A stretch of 64,000 bases of DNA. Source: Brachyhypopomus gauderio (lineage: Eukaryota; Chordata; Actinopteri; Gymnotiformes; Hypopomidae). This document shows, piece by piece, positions 1 to 11,648 of the stretch. Position numbers and translations under genes: made by a program. Within the stretch, counting starts at the first letter, position 1; each line of letters starts with the position of its first letter. The DNA is taken from the NCBI RefSeq assembly GCF_052324685.1, contig NC_135214.1:25599124-25663123 (forward strand), read 5' to 3'. The notes under the pieces are model-generated. The model made no database searches. It worked only from the letters and a program-made list of their open reading frames with translations, and was not told where the DNA came from.

Positions 1-40
1 TGGCTCCGCCCACACCCATGGCTCCACCCATACCCTCAGC

Positions 41-841
41 ATGAAGGGTAATGAGGACTCGGACCATGCTAGCTGCTACGACCCAGAGATGGGGCCGGAG
101 TCTGAGGGTCTCCCAACGGCCACGCTCCTGCCAGGTCATTCTGAGAGGGAGGAGCGCCACCCACTGGTCACAAGCAGCAACTCCACCCCCATCCTCAACT
201 CCCTGACCCCTGAAGCAGCTGAAGTGCTTCCTGTCCAGACACAGCCCACCACCCACAGCTGGATTAACATGGACTTCTATGCCCAGGTGAGTGATGTCAC
301 ACCTGGAGGAGGGGTCATGCTGTCACCTGGTCAGCAAAACAGCACACCCAACAAGAACCCTGAGAAGAAAAAGAAGAAAGAGGAAGATGATGAAGAGGGT
401 GATGAAGAGGAGAAGGAGAAGAAGAAGCAGTTGAAACTGCTGGTGGTGGACTCGTCGGAGGATGGTTACTCCTCAGAGACAGTTGCTAGGCAGCTTTCTG
501 CTGATACTCCCACCAGCAGGTTTGTAGAGCAAGCATACCACACCCTGTCTGAGCCTTCCCAGCCACACCCCCAGCCACACCCCCAGGCCTGGCAGGATGG
601 GTACCTGGCCCCTGACAGAGAGCCCCACATGTCTTACTTTTCACCTCCAGCCTCCATGCTGCCCCCTGTCTCGGACTACACGGTGGTGCAGGAGGTGGCT
701 GGGAGGCACCGGCTCCTTCTGCACTCCTCCGCCCCCCAGACAGCAGCATGCACCCCAAACCACGTCAAGCTCACGCCCAGTCAGGCCGCCCTGCCCATGG
801 GCTACCTCACCCCCGAACTTCTGGAGAATCTCAGCCCCTGA
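41..841 (+). CDS. ghr: growth hormone receptor, C-terminal cytoplasmic exon (partial)
   Basis: This is the last coding exon of a class I cytokine receptor; upstream exons lie outside the window. The stretch DFYAQVSDVTPGGG followed by VMLSPGQQN (about residues 79-101 of the visible part) is the conserved GHR box around a STAT5-docking tyrosine. The upstream DHASCYDPE also fits the GHR tail. Further tyrosines sit in EDGYSSE, EQAYHTL, QDGYLAP, MSYFSPP, SDYTVV and MGYLTPE, all plausible phosphorylation sites for JAK2/STAT signalling at the inner plasma membrane. The frame stays open from base 2, and a weak acceptor (ccctcag) sits just before base 41, so the true exon start is uncertain. The frame ends in TGA at 839-841. 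One oddity is a Lys/Glu/Asp-rich insert at about residues 107-131, encoded by an almost pure purine run. Which teleost ghr paralogue this is cannot be settled here. Confidence 0.9.
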   Translation: MKGNEDSDHASCYDPEMGPESEGLPTATLLPGHSEREERHPLVTSSNSTPILNSLTPEAAEVLPVQTQPTTHSWINMDFYAQVSDVTPGGGVMLSPGQQNSTPNKNPEKKKKKEEDDEEGDEEEKEKKKQLKLLVVDSSEDGYSSETVARQLSADTPTSRFVEQAYHTLSEPSQPHPQPHPQAWQDGYLAPDREPHMSYFSPPASMLPPVSDYTVVQEVAGRHRLLLHSSAPQTAACTPNHVKLTPSQAALPMGYLTPELLENLSP

Positions 842-2760
842 AACGGGGGCGGAGGAGTGCAGAACCGAGATGGGTCCCGGCAGCCTGGGCCAGGGCCCCT
901 CTTCCCCCGCTAGAAGGCCCGGAGACACAGCACAGCAGATGCTGTGTTGGGCGGGATGCTAGGCTGCGGATGCTGTGGTGGGAGAGGTGTTAGGCTGCAT
1001 ACATGCCATATTTTGCTCACTGTTTTAATGTCCCAGGCTGTGGAGGAAGTGGCTCTTGTTTCAGGTGTTCATGCTATCGCTGGCGCATAAGCTAAAAAAG
1101 AAATCCCACAAAAATATGCTCATGTACATACGGCCACGCTGCTGATGACAAGGACCTGACGGACCACGTGAGCGTCGTGGGTCTGTGAGGGGCTGGAGGG
1201 ACACGGAGGTGCAGGAGACGTGCGGCACTGAGGTGACGTGTTGATCTAGGAACATTTGTGATAAGTGATTAATGGTTCTGTTAAGCTGATGTCTCTACGC
1301 TCACTGTGAAGGAAAAGCAAAGACCTGCACATGTAGCCAGGCGGATGAGGGATATCTCGCCAAAGAGAAGTCATCGTCGTGACAGCCGTGCGTCTCCCCA
1401 GTACGTCCCCGAGCAGGCCGTCTCTCGGAGCCGGTTGTCTGGTTTATCGCTGTGGTTCTTTGACTCAAGCCCACGACGTGTCTTCCCCATTATAACCAGG
1501 GGCCCATCAGGACTGAGTGATCCAGCCAGTGCATTCAGAGAATGAACTGGACACACCTTTATTCTACATGGAAGCCCAAATGTTGCAGTGCTGGTGTAGC
1601 TTTGATCCTTAAGCTTAAATGTTAAGAGATTTGTAGGTTTAACAACCTCATCTGCACAGGATTCTCTAGATATCTGGACCTTTGGACTGAAGCCTCTTGT
1701 CTTAATTAACACACAAGTGCTTATCCCTTGTGTTAGTCCACAGACAAGATGTCGGGGGTTTGATCTCGGGCAGGTTTGTTAGTCCACAGACGAGATGTCG
1801 GGGGTTTGATCTCGGGCAGGTTTGTTCGTCCACAGACGAGACGTCGGGGGTTTGATCTCGGGCAAGTTTGTTCGTCCACAGACGAGATGTCGGGGTTTGA
1901 TCTCGGGCAAGTTTGTTCGTCCACAGACGAGATGTCGGGGTTTGATCTCGGGCAGGTTTGTTCGTCCACAGACGAGATGTCGGGGGTTGATCTCGGGCAG
2001 GTTTGTTCGTCCAGACGATTCGTTGGGGGTTTGATCCTTCTGCTGCACTCAGGCAGGCTTGCAGTGTTTGTTTTACGGTTCATTTAACATTTTGTGAACA
2101 CATGTAGCAATTTTACATCAACTGATTTAATGATGGCTGATTTACGCTGTACTGAAGCCCAAATGCTGGATCCTGATCAAACAAGGACAGTGTCAATTTG
2201 GTAAAATGCCCCAAACCTCACATTACATAAGCAGTCTCTTAGGACATACCCTTTAGGGCTGTGGAGTCAGGAATAATAACTGGAAACTGTCTGTTGTCAA
2301 TTTGGTTGTTCTCATTTTTTAATGAAATATTTATATGTGGATTCACCTTTAAGGTTCCTCACAGACGTCATAATAAAAATGACCCCATGTGTATTCCACC
2401 AGTGAAACGCTAAACTGTTGGTGTATACGTGTATCTGTTGGTAGATACGTGTATCTGTTTGTGTGTAAGTATGTACATGAAGATGTGTTGCTGAGAGCAG
2501 GTGTGTTGGGTGTTTTGTGTGATGGTTCTTAAGGAGGTCCTTCATGAGCCGTCAAGCTCTTCGACTCTGTTCTGCTGGACTGTGCTGCTTGAACATTGGG
2601 TCCTGCGTTAGCTATGTGTGTCTACCTATCTTCACAATCACAGTGCAGATTAATCAAGTGTACTTAATGCAATGGCTTTCAAAGTTATTAAAGGACACCT
2701 AAGCCCTTTAATAATGACAAGAATGTTACAGTGTGACAAATAAAAATATATTTTATTGTG
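842..2760 (+). other. probable ghr 3' UTR and downstream DNA
   Basis: No coding region is seen after the ghr stop. A canonical AATAAA at 2739-2744 is the first good poly(A) signal I noticed, so the 3' UTR may run about 1.9 kb and include the 45-bp minisatellite at 1735-2032. Extent is inferred only. Confidence 0.4.
1735..2032. repeat. 45-46 bp minisatellite, about 6.5 copies
   Basis: Copies of a unit carrying cagacgagatgtcggggg and gatctcgggcaggtttgtt start at 1741, 1787, 1833, 1879, 1924 and 1969, with a decayed seventh. Spacing is 46 then 45 bp. Apparent ORFs on both strands here are repeat artefacts. Confidence 0.9.
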
Positions 2761-3374
2761 CAATCTTCATTAAAGTTAGTACTTTTTTATAAGAAATTTA
2801 AAATAATTAAATAACAGAAAAGATATGCTATTTTATTTAACAGTCATCTATGGGTATATGGATATTTGTGTGTGTGTGTGTGTGGATATTTAGATATACA
2901 GGTGAGTTTATCTGATTGTAAACCATGCCCCCCCCATGTCAGTGGCTCTGAGGTAAGTGCTACCCTGTGTGCCTAGACACGCACTGCCTGTCTGCACATT
3001 CTTGTGTAACGACAGTGTGGTTCTCATTTCTGAACTCTGAAACGCCTAATCACACATGTTTGCTTAGAGCTGCGTTTTTGTTGTTATGCAGTCTTTATAT
3101 AATTAACTGACGTTACAGAGAGAGCAGGACTCGAAGGAGATGGGTACGCTTATCAAAGCTCAGCAGAATGCCACAGAGCTGTCAACACTAGATCTGTTTC
3201 CTTTAGCTTAATAAAAACAGGTTCAAAGTAACTCAATGCCTTTACTGCATGTTTCTGAGATACTGATGTTTTAATGTCACTATTAATAATGCTTTAATGT
3301 TACAGTTTATTGATGTTTAAAAGAAATGCAAATAAATCAAACCCAGTTACAGAGTTAAATATTGCTGTGGCTTC

Positions 3375-3408
<34 letters not shown>

Positions 3409-3672
3409 AGAGAGACACAAAGAGAAAGAATCATGAGAAGCAGCAGCTGAAGTCACATATCTACTAACCTTGAAAGTCTCACTGTAGCCCAGATAAGGTG
3501 CATGTGTGTGTGTGAGGGAGAGAGAAAGACTCACTGTGGCCATGATAAGGTGTGTGTGTGTGTGTGTGTGTGTGTGAACACAGCACAAAAACTGGTGATA
3601 ACATGCCCGTTTGGGGTGGAGACGAGGTTGAGTAACGAATGGAGAGATTCATCTGGAACTGAGGCTTGAATA
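2761..3672. other. intergenic DNA with (GT)n tracts
   Basis: AT-rich sequence with short (GT)n tracts at about 2869-2883, 3380-3406 and 3552-3575. The last two flank two diverged copies of a short segment (ctcactgtagcccagataaggtg and ctcactgtggccatgataaggtg, shown in part). No gene is seen. Confidence 0.7.
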
Positions 3673-3679
3673 AGCCCCT

Positions 3680-3880
3680 TCACTCCACACAACACTATCC
3701 TGGATAAACCCCTTGCCTCAACACCACACTATCCTGGATAAACAATTTCCCTCAACACCACACTCTCCTGAATAAACAATTTCCCTCAACACCACACTAT
3801 CCTGAATAAACACCTTATCTCAACACCACACTATCCTGGATAAACACATTCCCTCAACACCACACTGTCCTGGATAAGGA
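3680..3880. repeat. about 40 bp minisatellite, 5 copies
   Basis: Repeated units of the form cctcaacaccacactatcc then tgaataaac, with point variation between copies. It is non-coding. Confidence 0.85.
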
Positions 3881-4079
3881 GCGCTTAATGTTCCACTGGT
3901 GTGACGCCTCTTGTGCTCCAGCGCGGAAAGCCCGGTCAAGTCATGTGACTTCCATTTCAAGCCATGTCCGAACAACAGGAAGTTCTCTCTGTTCCCAAGA
4001 CGTGCGCTAGTAATGACCACATGTTGTGAAGCGCAGCGCAAGAGCACCATTAATTTGAGTCCCAAGGTCTGTGAACATC

Positions 4080-4560
4080 CAACTTAGCGCCATTATTTGG
4101 AGCCCTGCCGAGAGGAGGGTTGAGCGCATGACGGGGGCTAGGTCAACACAGCCGAAGCGTTAATGCACCGAGTCGAGAGGTGGTGCGGGCAGAGTGCCGC
4201 ACGCGAGCTCGCCGCTAAGTGCTTACAGAGGCGGTTTGAAGCCGCTGACAGTGAAAGCATATCAGGCAATTAGGCAGCCTGGACATACTTAGCAACACGG
4301 CATGGGCCTGATTGAATCGGAGGAGCCCTCTCTCACACCACACTCCTCAGGACATTGCAGGTAATTACCCGTAAGTCTCTGCTCCTCTGGATGGGAGTTC
4401 AGGCCAATTAGGCGTATCAAGCCGCCCACCCTGCCCACTTTACTGCCTCCGCGCGCGCTGACCTTTCGCTTCGACTGAACGGACCGCTCCGAGCACGTGG
4501 AAGGGCGCGTGCACTCACCACAGGGTCAACAAGACAAGGGCACTGGCAGAATGGGCCCTT
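4080..4560. other. possible conserved non-coding block
   Basis: This stretch differs from its surroundings. It has balanced base composition, no tandem repeats and several homeodomain-like cores (caattagg at about 4267 and 4414, ggtaattacc at about 4360). That looks like a regulatory element, but conservation cannot be judged from one sequence. Confidence 0.25.
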
Positions 4561-5804
4561 ACCTTACAATGTGGGTTTTGTAAAAATGTGTATTGGGTTT
4601 GTACATTTTAGATAAATGCTGTAATTGAATGCTGTCCAACTTAAAAAAAGGAGTGACGTAGGTTTTATTTTAGATTTTGGGGGTTGGGGGAGACGAATAC
4701 CACTCACACCACCCAACCTAACACGATTTATGAGTAGTGTAAGCAGTTGTGAATAGGGGGGACACGCCTATGGGAATAAATAAACAAACAGTATTTACTT
4801 ACTGCTGGTTGCAAACTTCTGCTAAGAAAAATGAACTGCAAGTTAAACTAGGAGACACGACTCTGAATTTGATCTCTTCGTTTATTGCGACGCTAATGTC
4901 AGCAGTGGTGTGCTGCAGTACCCATTTAAGTTTTACAAAGTTTACTTAAAACATATCCACAGGAAACATGGAGTGGAATGAAGTAAACATAACGCTGATA
5001 TTACCAGGCAGCCTGATTTCGGGATCTGTCGGCAGAATGACACGAAACATAAACTAGTACCAGGACCCAGAGCGCAATTATACGAATGCAAATGTGTTCG
5101 GAAACAGCAGGAGCGGACCGAACGCTTTGATGCACAAATCAGAATCCAGAATTCCCCAGAACCGTATAACGGACTCGTTTTGTTAACGCGTGTAACACAA
5201 GCGTTTAATTGGGCTTCGTTCATAAACCTCCTGCTTCCTGAAGCAAGCAGAGACACACATTTCCCTTCTTGTATTTTAATCAATGCAAAATTAAACCAAA
5301 GTAGACTTTAATAAATCAGATGTTTCCAAAATGCATTTAGATCAGAAGTATCTAAAACGTAATTCAAAAGTAGCGAATTATATTACATGTGTTAGATTAT
5401 CTAAAATATTACATTACTAATCGCATATTTAGTCATGTCATTTGTAATCAGAGCTGGGTTATGTTTCCTAAATAATACAGCTCAGACCTCAGGGTGTGTA
5501 TGGCAGGAGACACAGAAGCTCTCTGGTGGTCCTACTCCATATGAGGTACTTGGTATTAATATAGACCGTTGTTAGTCGTTGCTGTTGTTCTGATCAACGT
5601 CTGTAGGTCTGCATGCATTTACTGTATTTACTGTAGGCTTAAACGAACCCCAATCTGCTGGTAACCGTCACACGGGATCCCAAGTAAAAATATAAAAGCA
5701 TGCAACATATTGCGCTGATTCATGTGTACGATTCTTATAAAAACTGTTTATTGTTTTCGTTGTGAAACAATGTCATGTGTGTGGTTAAATGCGTGCACGT
5801 GTGT

Positions 5805-5844
<40 letters not shown>

Positions 5845-6091
5845 ACTGAACACATGTGCTTGTGTGTGTGTGTGTGTGGTGCCAGCAAGCGTTTCACCGT
5901 ACACGAGACCTTGCTTCTGCTCTTGATGAATAGCACTTCATGTAGTCTGCGACGTCTGCGAAAAAAATACAATTGATTTCATAACCAGTGGATGAAGGCC
6001 CCCCCCCCCCCTCATAGTGGCGTAGTGGTGAAGTACAGCTGTTTTCTTTATCTTGTACACTATGTTTCCATGTCTTTGTTTTGCGACTGCC
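4561..6091. other. intergenic DNA with a (TA)n tract
   Basis: AT-rich, no gene recognised. A (TA)n tract lies at about 5807-5840, followed by a short (GT)n, and a C-homopolymer lies at about 6000-6012. The final ctac at 6092-6095 is the left target-site duplicate of the adjoining LTR element. Confidence 0.6.
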
Positions 6092-6095
6092 CTAC

Positions 6096-7484
6096 TGTAG
6101 CGCCCCCTAGTTAGTAAGTGCCAAACTACGCCACCCCTTAATTAGTGCTTTTTTACTTAGAGTAAGGGGAACTCTAAAGAAAGTAGACAAACGTCGGTGA
6201 TGCAAAAATACAGTCTTTATTGAAGACAATAGACTCTGTCAGTTTAATTTAAATAAAACAAAAACAATCTAAGAGGTGTTGACACTACCTGTTTGTGGTT
6301 TGGAGACTGAGTAAAGACAGCCAATTGACAATACCACTCGTGAATAATCTCTAAAATTCAGCCACACACTGCAAATGTTTCCAAATCACACTCTAAAGTG
6401 AACACAGCACCCGATATGGCTGCCTCTATCTCAGTCTCAACATAGCCACATCTAAATAGTACTGGATCAGAATACTCAAGAGACTCAAGTTAAAAAAGGT
6501 ACATCGACCAATAACTAGACACACAGGTAGTCACACAAGAGTAAGGGTTTTTAAAACAACGGGTCACTTAAATACCCCTGAGCAGCATATCATTAAAAGA
6601 CCACTTTATGATTTGCTATGGTAGGATCTTTTAGATAAAAGAACACAAAATAAAACAAAACGGTAGAAAACAGCAACTGACACCCACTGAAGCTGTGGCC
6701 CTTCATATACACAAAACAGAAAGAAACATTACATTCAGTCAATAAAACATTGACTACGTTCAACATTATGAATATGATTTAAAAAGACGAAACATACCAC
6801 ATTCATCAGGGTTGACCAACTTCACTCATGGACAGGATAGCAGCTTGTCACAGAACACTGGATATACAGAGTGTAATTAAAAAACCATATGAAACCTCTG
6901 GTTTAGGCATACTAAACATTTTCAGGTGTTTATAAAGCTTTAGAGAATGCACGGCGGCTAATTGTACCTGGTAACTGATCATTCGTAAGTCAGTAGAAGA
7001 CAGAATGGATGTGGCGTGTCACCAACAGACTAAAATAAACAAAGGAGCTTTACTCCGTATGTCTGAAAGGGTGCGACTAAAGCTCGAGCATGATTACCAA
7101 ACTCGCATACCTTGTACTCTGTACACACACCGGCTGTTGCTACCTCTATGACCTGCGGCCACTCCACCTGAACACGCCTATCCTCGCGTCCCCACACTAA
7201 TTAAAACCAAACCATGTTTAGTTGCTTCATCAGTCATCTTGTGCAAAGGTATAATATGCGACTTAATCCTACCTTCGGACTCGCTGTTACAGACACGCTT
7301 CTTCTAGACGCCGCCACCTGCATGCGCTTTAGCCACCACGCTATCCTCTAGGACCCCACAGGTGTCCCTATATATGCCTACCTGTAAATGGCTCACCCAA
7401 TGCAGGTGCTACTCTACTCTAGGACGTCATCCTTCATGTGCGCACCAAAACAAAGAAAGCGTCGCCTTGGCTATGCTGGCTACA
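6096..7484 (-). repeat. 3' LTR of the Ty3/gypsy element
   Basis: 1,389 bp, starting tgtagcgccccctag and ending tatgctggctaca on the plus strand. It is the downstream LTR in element orientation and is nearly identical to 12811-14199. Confidence 0.95.
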
Positions 7485-7496
7485 ATCACCCCCTCC
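7485..7496 (-). other. polypurine tract
   Basis: On the element strand ggagggggtgat directly abuts the 3' LTR, as expected for the plus-strand DNA primer of an LTR element. Confidence 0.8.
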
Positions 7497-7541
7497 AAAT
7501 GCATCGGCGACCCGACGATGGCACTCCAAAATGTTAACCCA

Positions 7542-10500
7542 TCATTCTTCTTGTTCAGGCAGCTCTTCATACCTCTCAGTTATAACTGCCCGAGGGAGTC
7601 GGTGGGGGTTAGAGTGTTGACCGGCGTTCAGTCTTGTCGAACGGCGTAAGAGCATTGGCTCTTGTGAGGGTCCCTCTTCTTCAGGGGTAACGGGGTCATG
7701 TGGTCCAGGTCTCTCCTGGAGTTCTTCCACTAACAGTATAACATCCCCATCTTCATCTTCCTCCAGAACTGGGGAGTGGGGCCCACTTTCCTCACCTGTC
7801 ATGGGGACAGTATCTTCTATATCTTCTGTGCCCTGTTCTTCATTCAGTGCAGCTCGTAGCTCAGACCGGTGCACCTGTCGGATTGGCCCCTCTTCATCAA
7901 CCGGAGCCACAGAGTAAACCACCCCCGTTCCCACTGGACTTCTAACCACTCTGTACACACAGGGGTTCCAATGATCTTGGATCTTGTTTCGTCCTGCTGG
8001 GTGATTCCTCAGATAAACCAGCTGCCCTTCCTTGAACCCAGAGTCGTTTATTTGGTCGTTATGGTTTCGATTACGCCTGAGGGCCTGTTCCTCTGTCCTC
8101 TGCCTTACATGTTCATGGACAAGCCGTAGACTCTGCTGATGTGTCTGAATCCATTCATCCAACGTTCCCAAGTTTTGCGTGGGTTCTTCCAACCCCAACA
8201 GGAAATCTACTGGTAGCCTGGGGTGACAACCAAACATGAGAAAATAGGGGGTTCGACCCGTGGTCTGATGAGGAGTAGTATTATATGCAAATGTCAGTTG
8301 GGGCAAGTGCCGTGGCCAATACCTCTTTTGGTCAACAGGGAGTGTCCTAAGCAGGTCATGTAAAGTGCGATTGAAACGTTCACATTGTCCGTTTCCTTGG
8401 GGATGATAAGGGGTGGTTCTGCTCTTCTGCACTCCATAAATCTTGCATAACTGCTGTATCAAAGTGCTTTCGAAATTCCGGCCTTGGTCGGAATGTATAC
8501 GGGCTGGAGGACCGAACCGATGAAACCAATGTTGTACCAGCATCTGGGCTACTGTACTTGCCTGTTGATCTCTAGTGGGAACAGCCTGGGTATATTTTGT
8601 AAAGATGTCGGTCAAGACCAGGACGTTTTGCCTACCATCCGATGCCGGTTCCAAGACTGTAAAGTCCAAGGCCAGGATCTCATTTGGCCGTGATGCTTGC
8701 AGCGTACCCCAATAGGGTCGAACTTTAGGCTGAACTGCCTTCCCCAGCACACATCTTTGGCATCGACTGCACCACTGCTCTACATCCTGAGCCATATTAG
8801 GCCAAAAGCACCTGCTCCGCAACAACTGTAGAGTTCGCTCTGTCCCTTGGTGCCCATGATCATTGTGGACACTATGTAAGACCTCTTCTTGTAGACACTG
8901 AGGAACAAGCAGCTGGAAATACTCTGGTCCCCCACCTGGGGGATGGACTGTTCGATATAGTACGCCCTCTCGCTCAACCAGTCGCTCTTGCTGGCGAACG
9001 AGGGCTCTACTGGCACTGGACAAAGTTCCACGTTCTGTTGCTGTTGGAGGTCGTCTTTCATCATAGAACCTCCATACCGGTTCAATAACTGGATCAGCCT
9101 TCTGCAGTAGGCCCAGATCGTGAGATGAGCGTCCAGGGAATGCAACGACTTCACCACACAGGGCCCCAGAACCACTGGGCTGCTCGTTCCAAGAGGCTAG
9201 CACCACTTGTGGAGGCATGCTTGTTCCAACTGCAAAGCGCTCCACGTACTGTCGGGACAAAGCATCGGCATTTTGATTGCTCTTCCCTGGACGATACTTG
9301 ATAGTAAAGTTAAATGATGCCAATTGAGAAGCCCAGCGCTGCTCCACGGCCCCCAACTTGGCAGTCTGCAAGTGACTCAAAGGGTTATTGTCAGAAAAAA
9401 TGGTGAAGTGATTGCACAGCAGGTACTCTCTGAACTTCTCTGTCACAGCCCACTTGACGGCCAGCAATTCCAGCTTCATAGAACTGTAGTTATTCATGTT
9501 TCTCTCAGTGGGCCTCAGCCCTCTACTGGCAAAGGCAATTGGACGCACTTTCCCGTTCTGTTCCTGTGATAGCACCGCCCCAAGGCCTCCATGGCTAGCA
9601 TCCACTTCCAAAATAAATGGTTTCTTAAAATCAGCATATGCCAGAACTGGGGCAGAAGTAAGTTTCTCTTTTAATAACTGGAAGGCCTGCTCGCAGTCTT
9701 CACCCCAAGCTGTAGCTAGAGAGATTTTGGGAGTCTTTCCTTTTCGTCTGGGTCCACTAAGCTTCCCAACAAGATGGTGCAAGGGGGCTGCAAGTTTAGA
9801 AAAGTCTTCTACAAAACGTCTGTAATAACTAGCGAAGCCCAGGAACGAACGAAGTTCAGCGAGATGTAGTGGCCGTTTCCATTCTTTGACCACCTCAATT
9901 TTAGCAGGGTCGGTCGCCACCCCCTCAGCAGAGACAACATGGCCCAAGTACTTCACCTGATGTTGGAAAAAGTTACACTTGGACAGTTTCACTTTCAATT
10001 TCTGTTTCTGTAGCCGAGCGAACACTTCTTCCAGCCTTTCCAAATGTTGTTCCACGGTAGCAGAGAAGACCACGACGTCATCAAGATAAAGAAGTACAGA
10101 CTGATATCGACAGTCCCCAAACATGCGTTCCATGAGACGTTGGAACGTGCCAGGGGCATTGCATAACCCAAAAGGCATTCGATTAAATTCAAATAAACCA
10201 AAGGGAGTGCAGAAAGCCGTCTTAAATTTATCCTTTTCCGCTACTGGGACTTGGTTATACCCACTGGCCAAATCGAGTGTAGAGAACCATTTTGCTCCTG
10301 ACAAGGCATCTAGGGATTCCTCTATCCTAGGAAGTGGGTATGAATCACGACGGGTCTTCGAATTCAACTGCCTATAGTCTACACAAAGTCTGAGGGTCCC
10401 GTCTTTCTTGGTCACCAACACGATAGGGGAAGAGTAAGGGCTACTGCTTTCTCTGATGACCTGGTTATCTAGCAACTGTTGGATATGAGCTTTTACTGTT

Positions 10501-11648
10501 TCATATTGAGAAGGAATGATACGACGATAAGGCTGGCGCACAGGAGCATCATCTAGCAAGGGAATCTCATGAGTAATAAGGGATGTACAGCCCAAGTCCC
10601 CCTCCCCTTTGGAAAATATACTGCCATATTTGGAAAAAAGAGCAGTAGCCTGAGCAGCCTGTTGTTCAGTAAGCCCCTCAAGATCCAACACAAGCTGGTC
10701 AGAAGAATTATTGGACGAGGTGACGTCGTGCGTGGATATAAAAACTGAACACTCTTCCCAAGAAGACTCTACAGAGACCTTTGACTCACTTCCCATTATC
10801 GTGGCTGAAACCGCTTGCACCGTGCCGACCACATGACGAGGAGGGAGCCACACATCAGAGCTACTGACATTTACTATGGGCACATACAGCAAACCCTTTC
10901 TTGCAGAGACCAGAGTAGGGGATAAAAGCAAACCTTCAGGAAGGGGTCCGTCTTCACAGCCCAATGGCTCCAACAAGAGCTCCACTGAGTCTACCTGAGG
11001 GCACGTAGCGGGGACCATGGTCATCGTACCAGCCTCAATACGAACAGGAAGTCGGCCATGAATGCGAACCTTGAAGGGTTTAGCAGCGTTCAAAACAGCC
11101 TCTACCTTCTCACAGTGGCGTAGTGCATGCCGAACCGCCGGGACCGCCGACTGCACTGGGGGGGAGGAAAAGAGTTGAGGACCATGCTGTCCGAACAGGG
11201 TTCTGTAACAATCACCCAGCACATTCATACCCAAAATGCCTGGCGTTTCTGCTTTACGACCCTGAAGCACAACATCCGTAGGATCCTTAACTATTAAAAT
11301 CCCTCTACCCAAAATGCACTGTCCCAGGACTACCACGTCAAGCTCGAGATAGCCTATATAAGGAATGTCTAACCCATTCGCTGCTTTGAGGCCCAACCAT
11401 TTACAGTCTCTCGTTTGCAAATGGGTAAAGTGCTTAGCAAAAAAACTCTCTGTGATGGTGGTCACCATTGACCCGGTATCAATTAGACATGGGACTGTTA
11501 CCCCCCCCATATGCACACCTAATACGGGACAATTTCCAACTAGTTGACTGTACAAAGGGCGGTTAACATTAGAGCCAGGACTTCCCAATCCCAGCGTGTG
11601 GCTCTGCACACTGGGGAGTCCTAGTTTTCCGACTGGTTGACCGAGTTG
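7542..11648 (-). CDS. pol: Ty3/gypsy pol polyprotein (protease-RT-RNase H-integrase)
   Basis: The frame is open from 11648 to a TGA at 7542-7544, with no internal stop. About 1,355 residues follow the GTG at 11609, and there is no obvious ATG at the front, as expected if it is made by frameshift from gag. The aspartic protease motif LIDTGS lies at about residue 42. The reverse transcriptase active site YLDD is near residue 507. RNase H segments (EVDASHGG, FSDNNPL) lie at about 665-750. The integrase zinc-binding HHCC region is at about 915-950, and the catalytic DDE triad lies in ALDFT, HSDQGRNFE and the glutamate of GQCERFNR at about 983-1075. All key residues are visible, so pol looks intact. 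The acidic C-terminal tail is unassigned. Confidence 0.93.
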   Translation of the reverse strand, partial: QLGQPVGKLGLPSVQSHTLGLGSPGSNVNRPLYSQLVGNCPVLGVHMGGVTVPCLIDTGSMVTTITESFFAKHFTHLQTRDCKWLGLKAANGLDIPYIGYLELDVVVLGQCILGRGILIVKDPTDVVLQGRKAETPGILGMNVLGDCYRTLFGQHGPQLFSSPPVQSAVPAVRHALRHCEKVEAVLNAAKPFKVRIHGRLPVRIEAGTMTMVPATCPQVDSVELLLEPLGCEDGPLPEGLLLSPTLVSARKGLLYVPIVNVSSSDVWLPPRHVVGTVQAVSATIMGSESKVSVESSWEECSVFISTHDVTSSNNSSDQLVLDLEGLTEQQAAQATALFSKYGSIFSKGEGDLGCTSLITHEIPLLDDAPVRQPYRRIIPSQYETVKAHIQQLLDNQVIRESSSPYSSPIVLVTKKDGTLRLCVDYRQLNSKTRRDSYPLPRIEESLDALSGAKWFSTLDLASGYNQVPVAEKDKFKTAFCTPFGLFEFNRMPFGLCNAPGTFQRLMERMFGDCRYQSVLLYLDDVVVFSATVEQHLERLEEVFARLQKQKLKVKLSKCNFFQHQVKYLGHVVSAEGVATDPAKIEVVKEWKRPLHLAELRSFLGFASYYRRFVEDFSKLAAPLHHLVGKLSGPRRKGKTPKISLATAWGEDCEQAFQLLKEKLTSAPVLAYADFKKPFILEVDASHGGLGAVLSQEQNGKVRPIAFASRGLRPTERNMNNYSSMKLELLAVKWAVTEKFREYLLCNHFTIFSDNNPLSHLQTAKLGAVEQRWASQLASFNFTIKYRPGKSNQNADALSRQYVERFAVGTSMPPQVVLASWNEQPSGSGALCGEVVAFPGRSSHDLGLLQKADPVIEPVWRFYDERRPPTATERGTLSSASRALVRQQERLVEREGVLYRTVHPPGGGPEYFQLLVPQCLQEEVLHSVHNDHGHQGTERTLQLLRSRCFWPNMAQDVEQWCSRCQRCVLGKAVQPKVRPYWGTLQASRPNEILALDFTVLEPASDGRQNVLVLTDIFTKYTQAVPTRDQQASTVAQMLVQHWFHRFGPPARIHSDQGRNFESTLIQQLCKIYGVQKSRTTPYHPQGNGQCERFNRTLHDLLRTLPVDQKRYWPRHLPQLTFAYNTTPHQTTGRTPYFLMFGCHPRLPVDFLLGLEEPTQNLGTLDEWIQTHQQSLRLVHEHVRQRTEEQALRRNRNHNDQINDSGFKEGQLVYLRNHPAGRNKIQDHWNPCVYRVVRSPVGTGVVYSVAPVDEEGPIRQVHRSELRAALNEEQGTEDIEDTVPMTGEESGPHSPVLEEDEDGDVILLVEELQERPGPHDPVTPEEEGPSQEPMLLRRSTRLNAGQHSNPHRLPRAVITERYEELPEQEE
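11621..11630 (-). promoter_or_regulatory. candidate -1 frameshift site at gag stop
   Basis: Pol is in the -1 frame relative to gag, and the two overlap from 11621 to 11648. The only slippery-looking heptamer in the overlap is GGAAAAC (11630-11624), immediately before the gag TAG. It allows an A-site slip (AAC to AAA) but does not fully match the X-XXY-YYZ rule in the P site. Confidence 0.4.
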
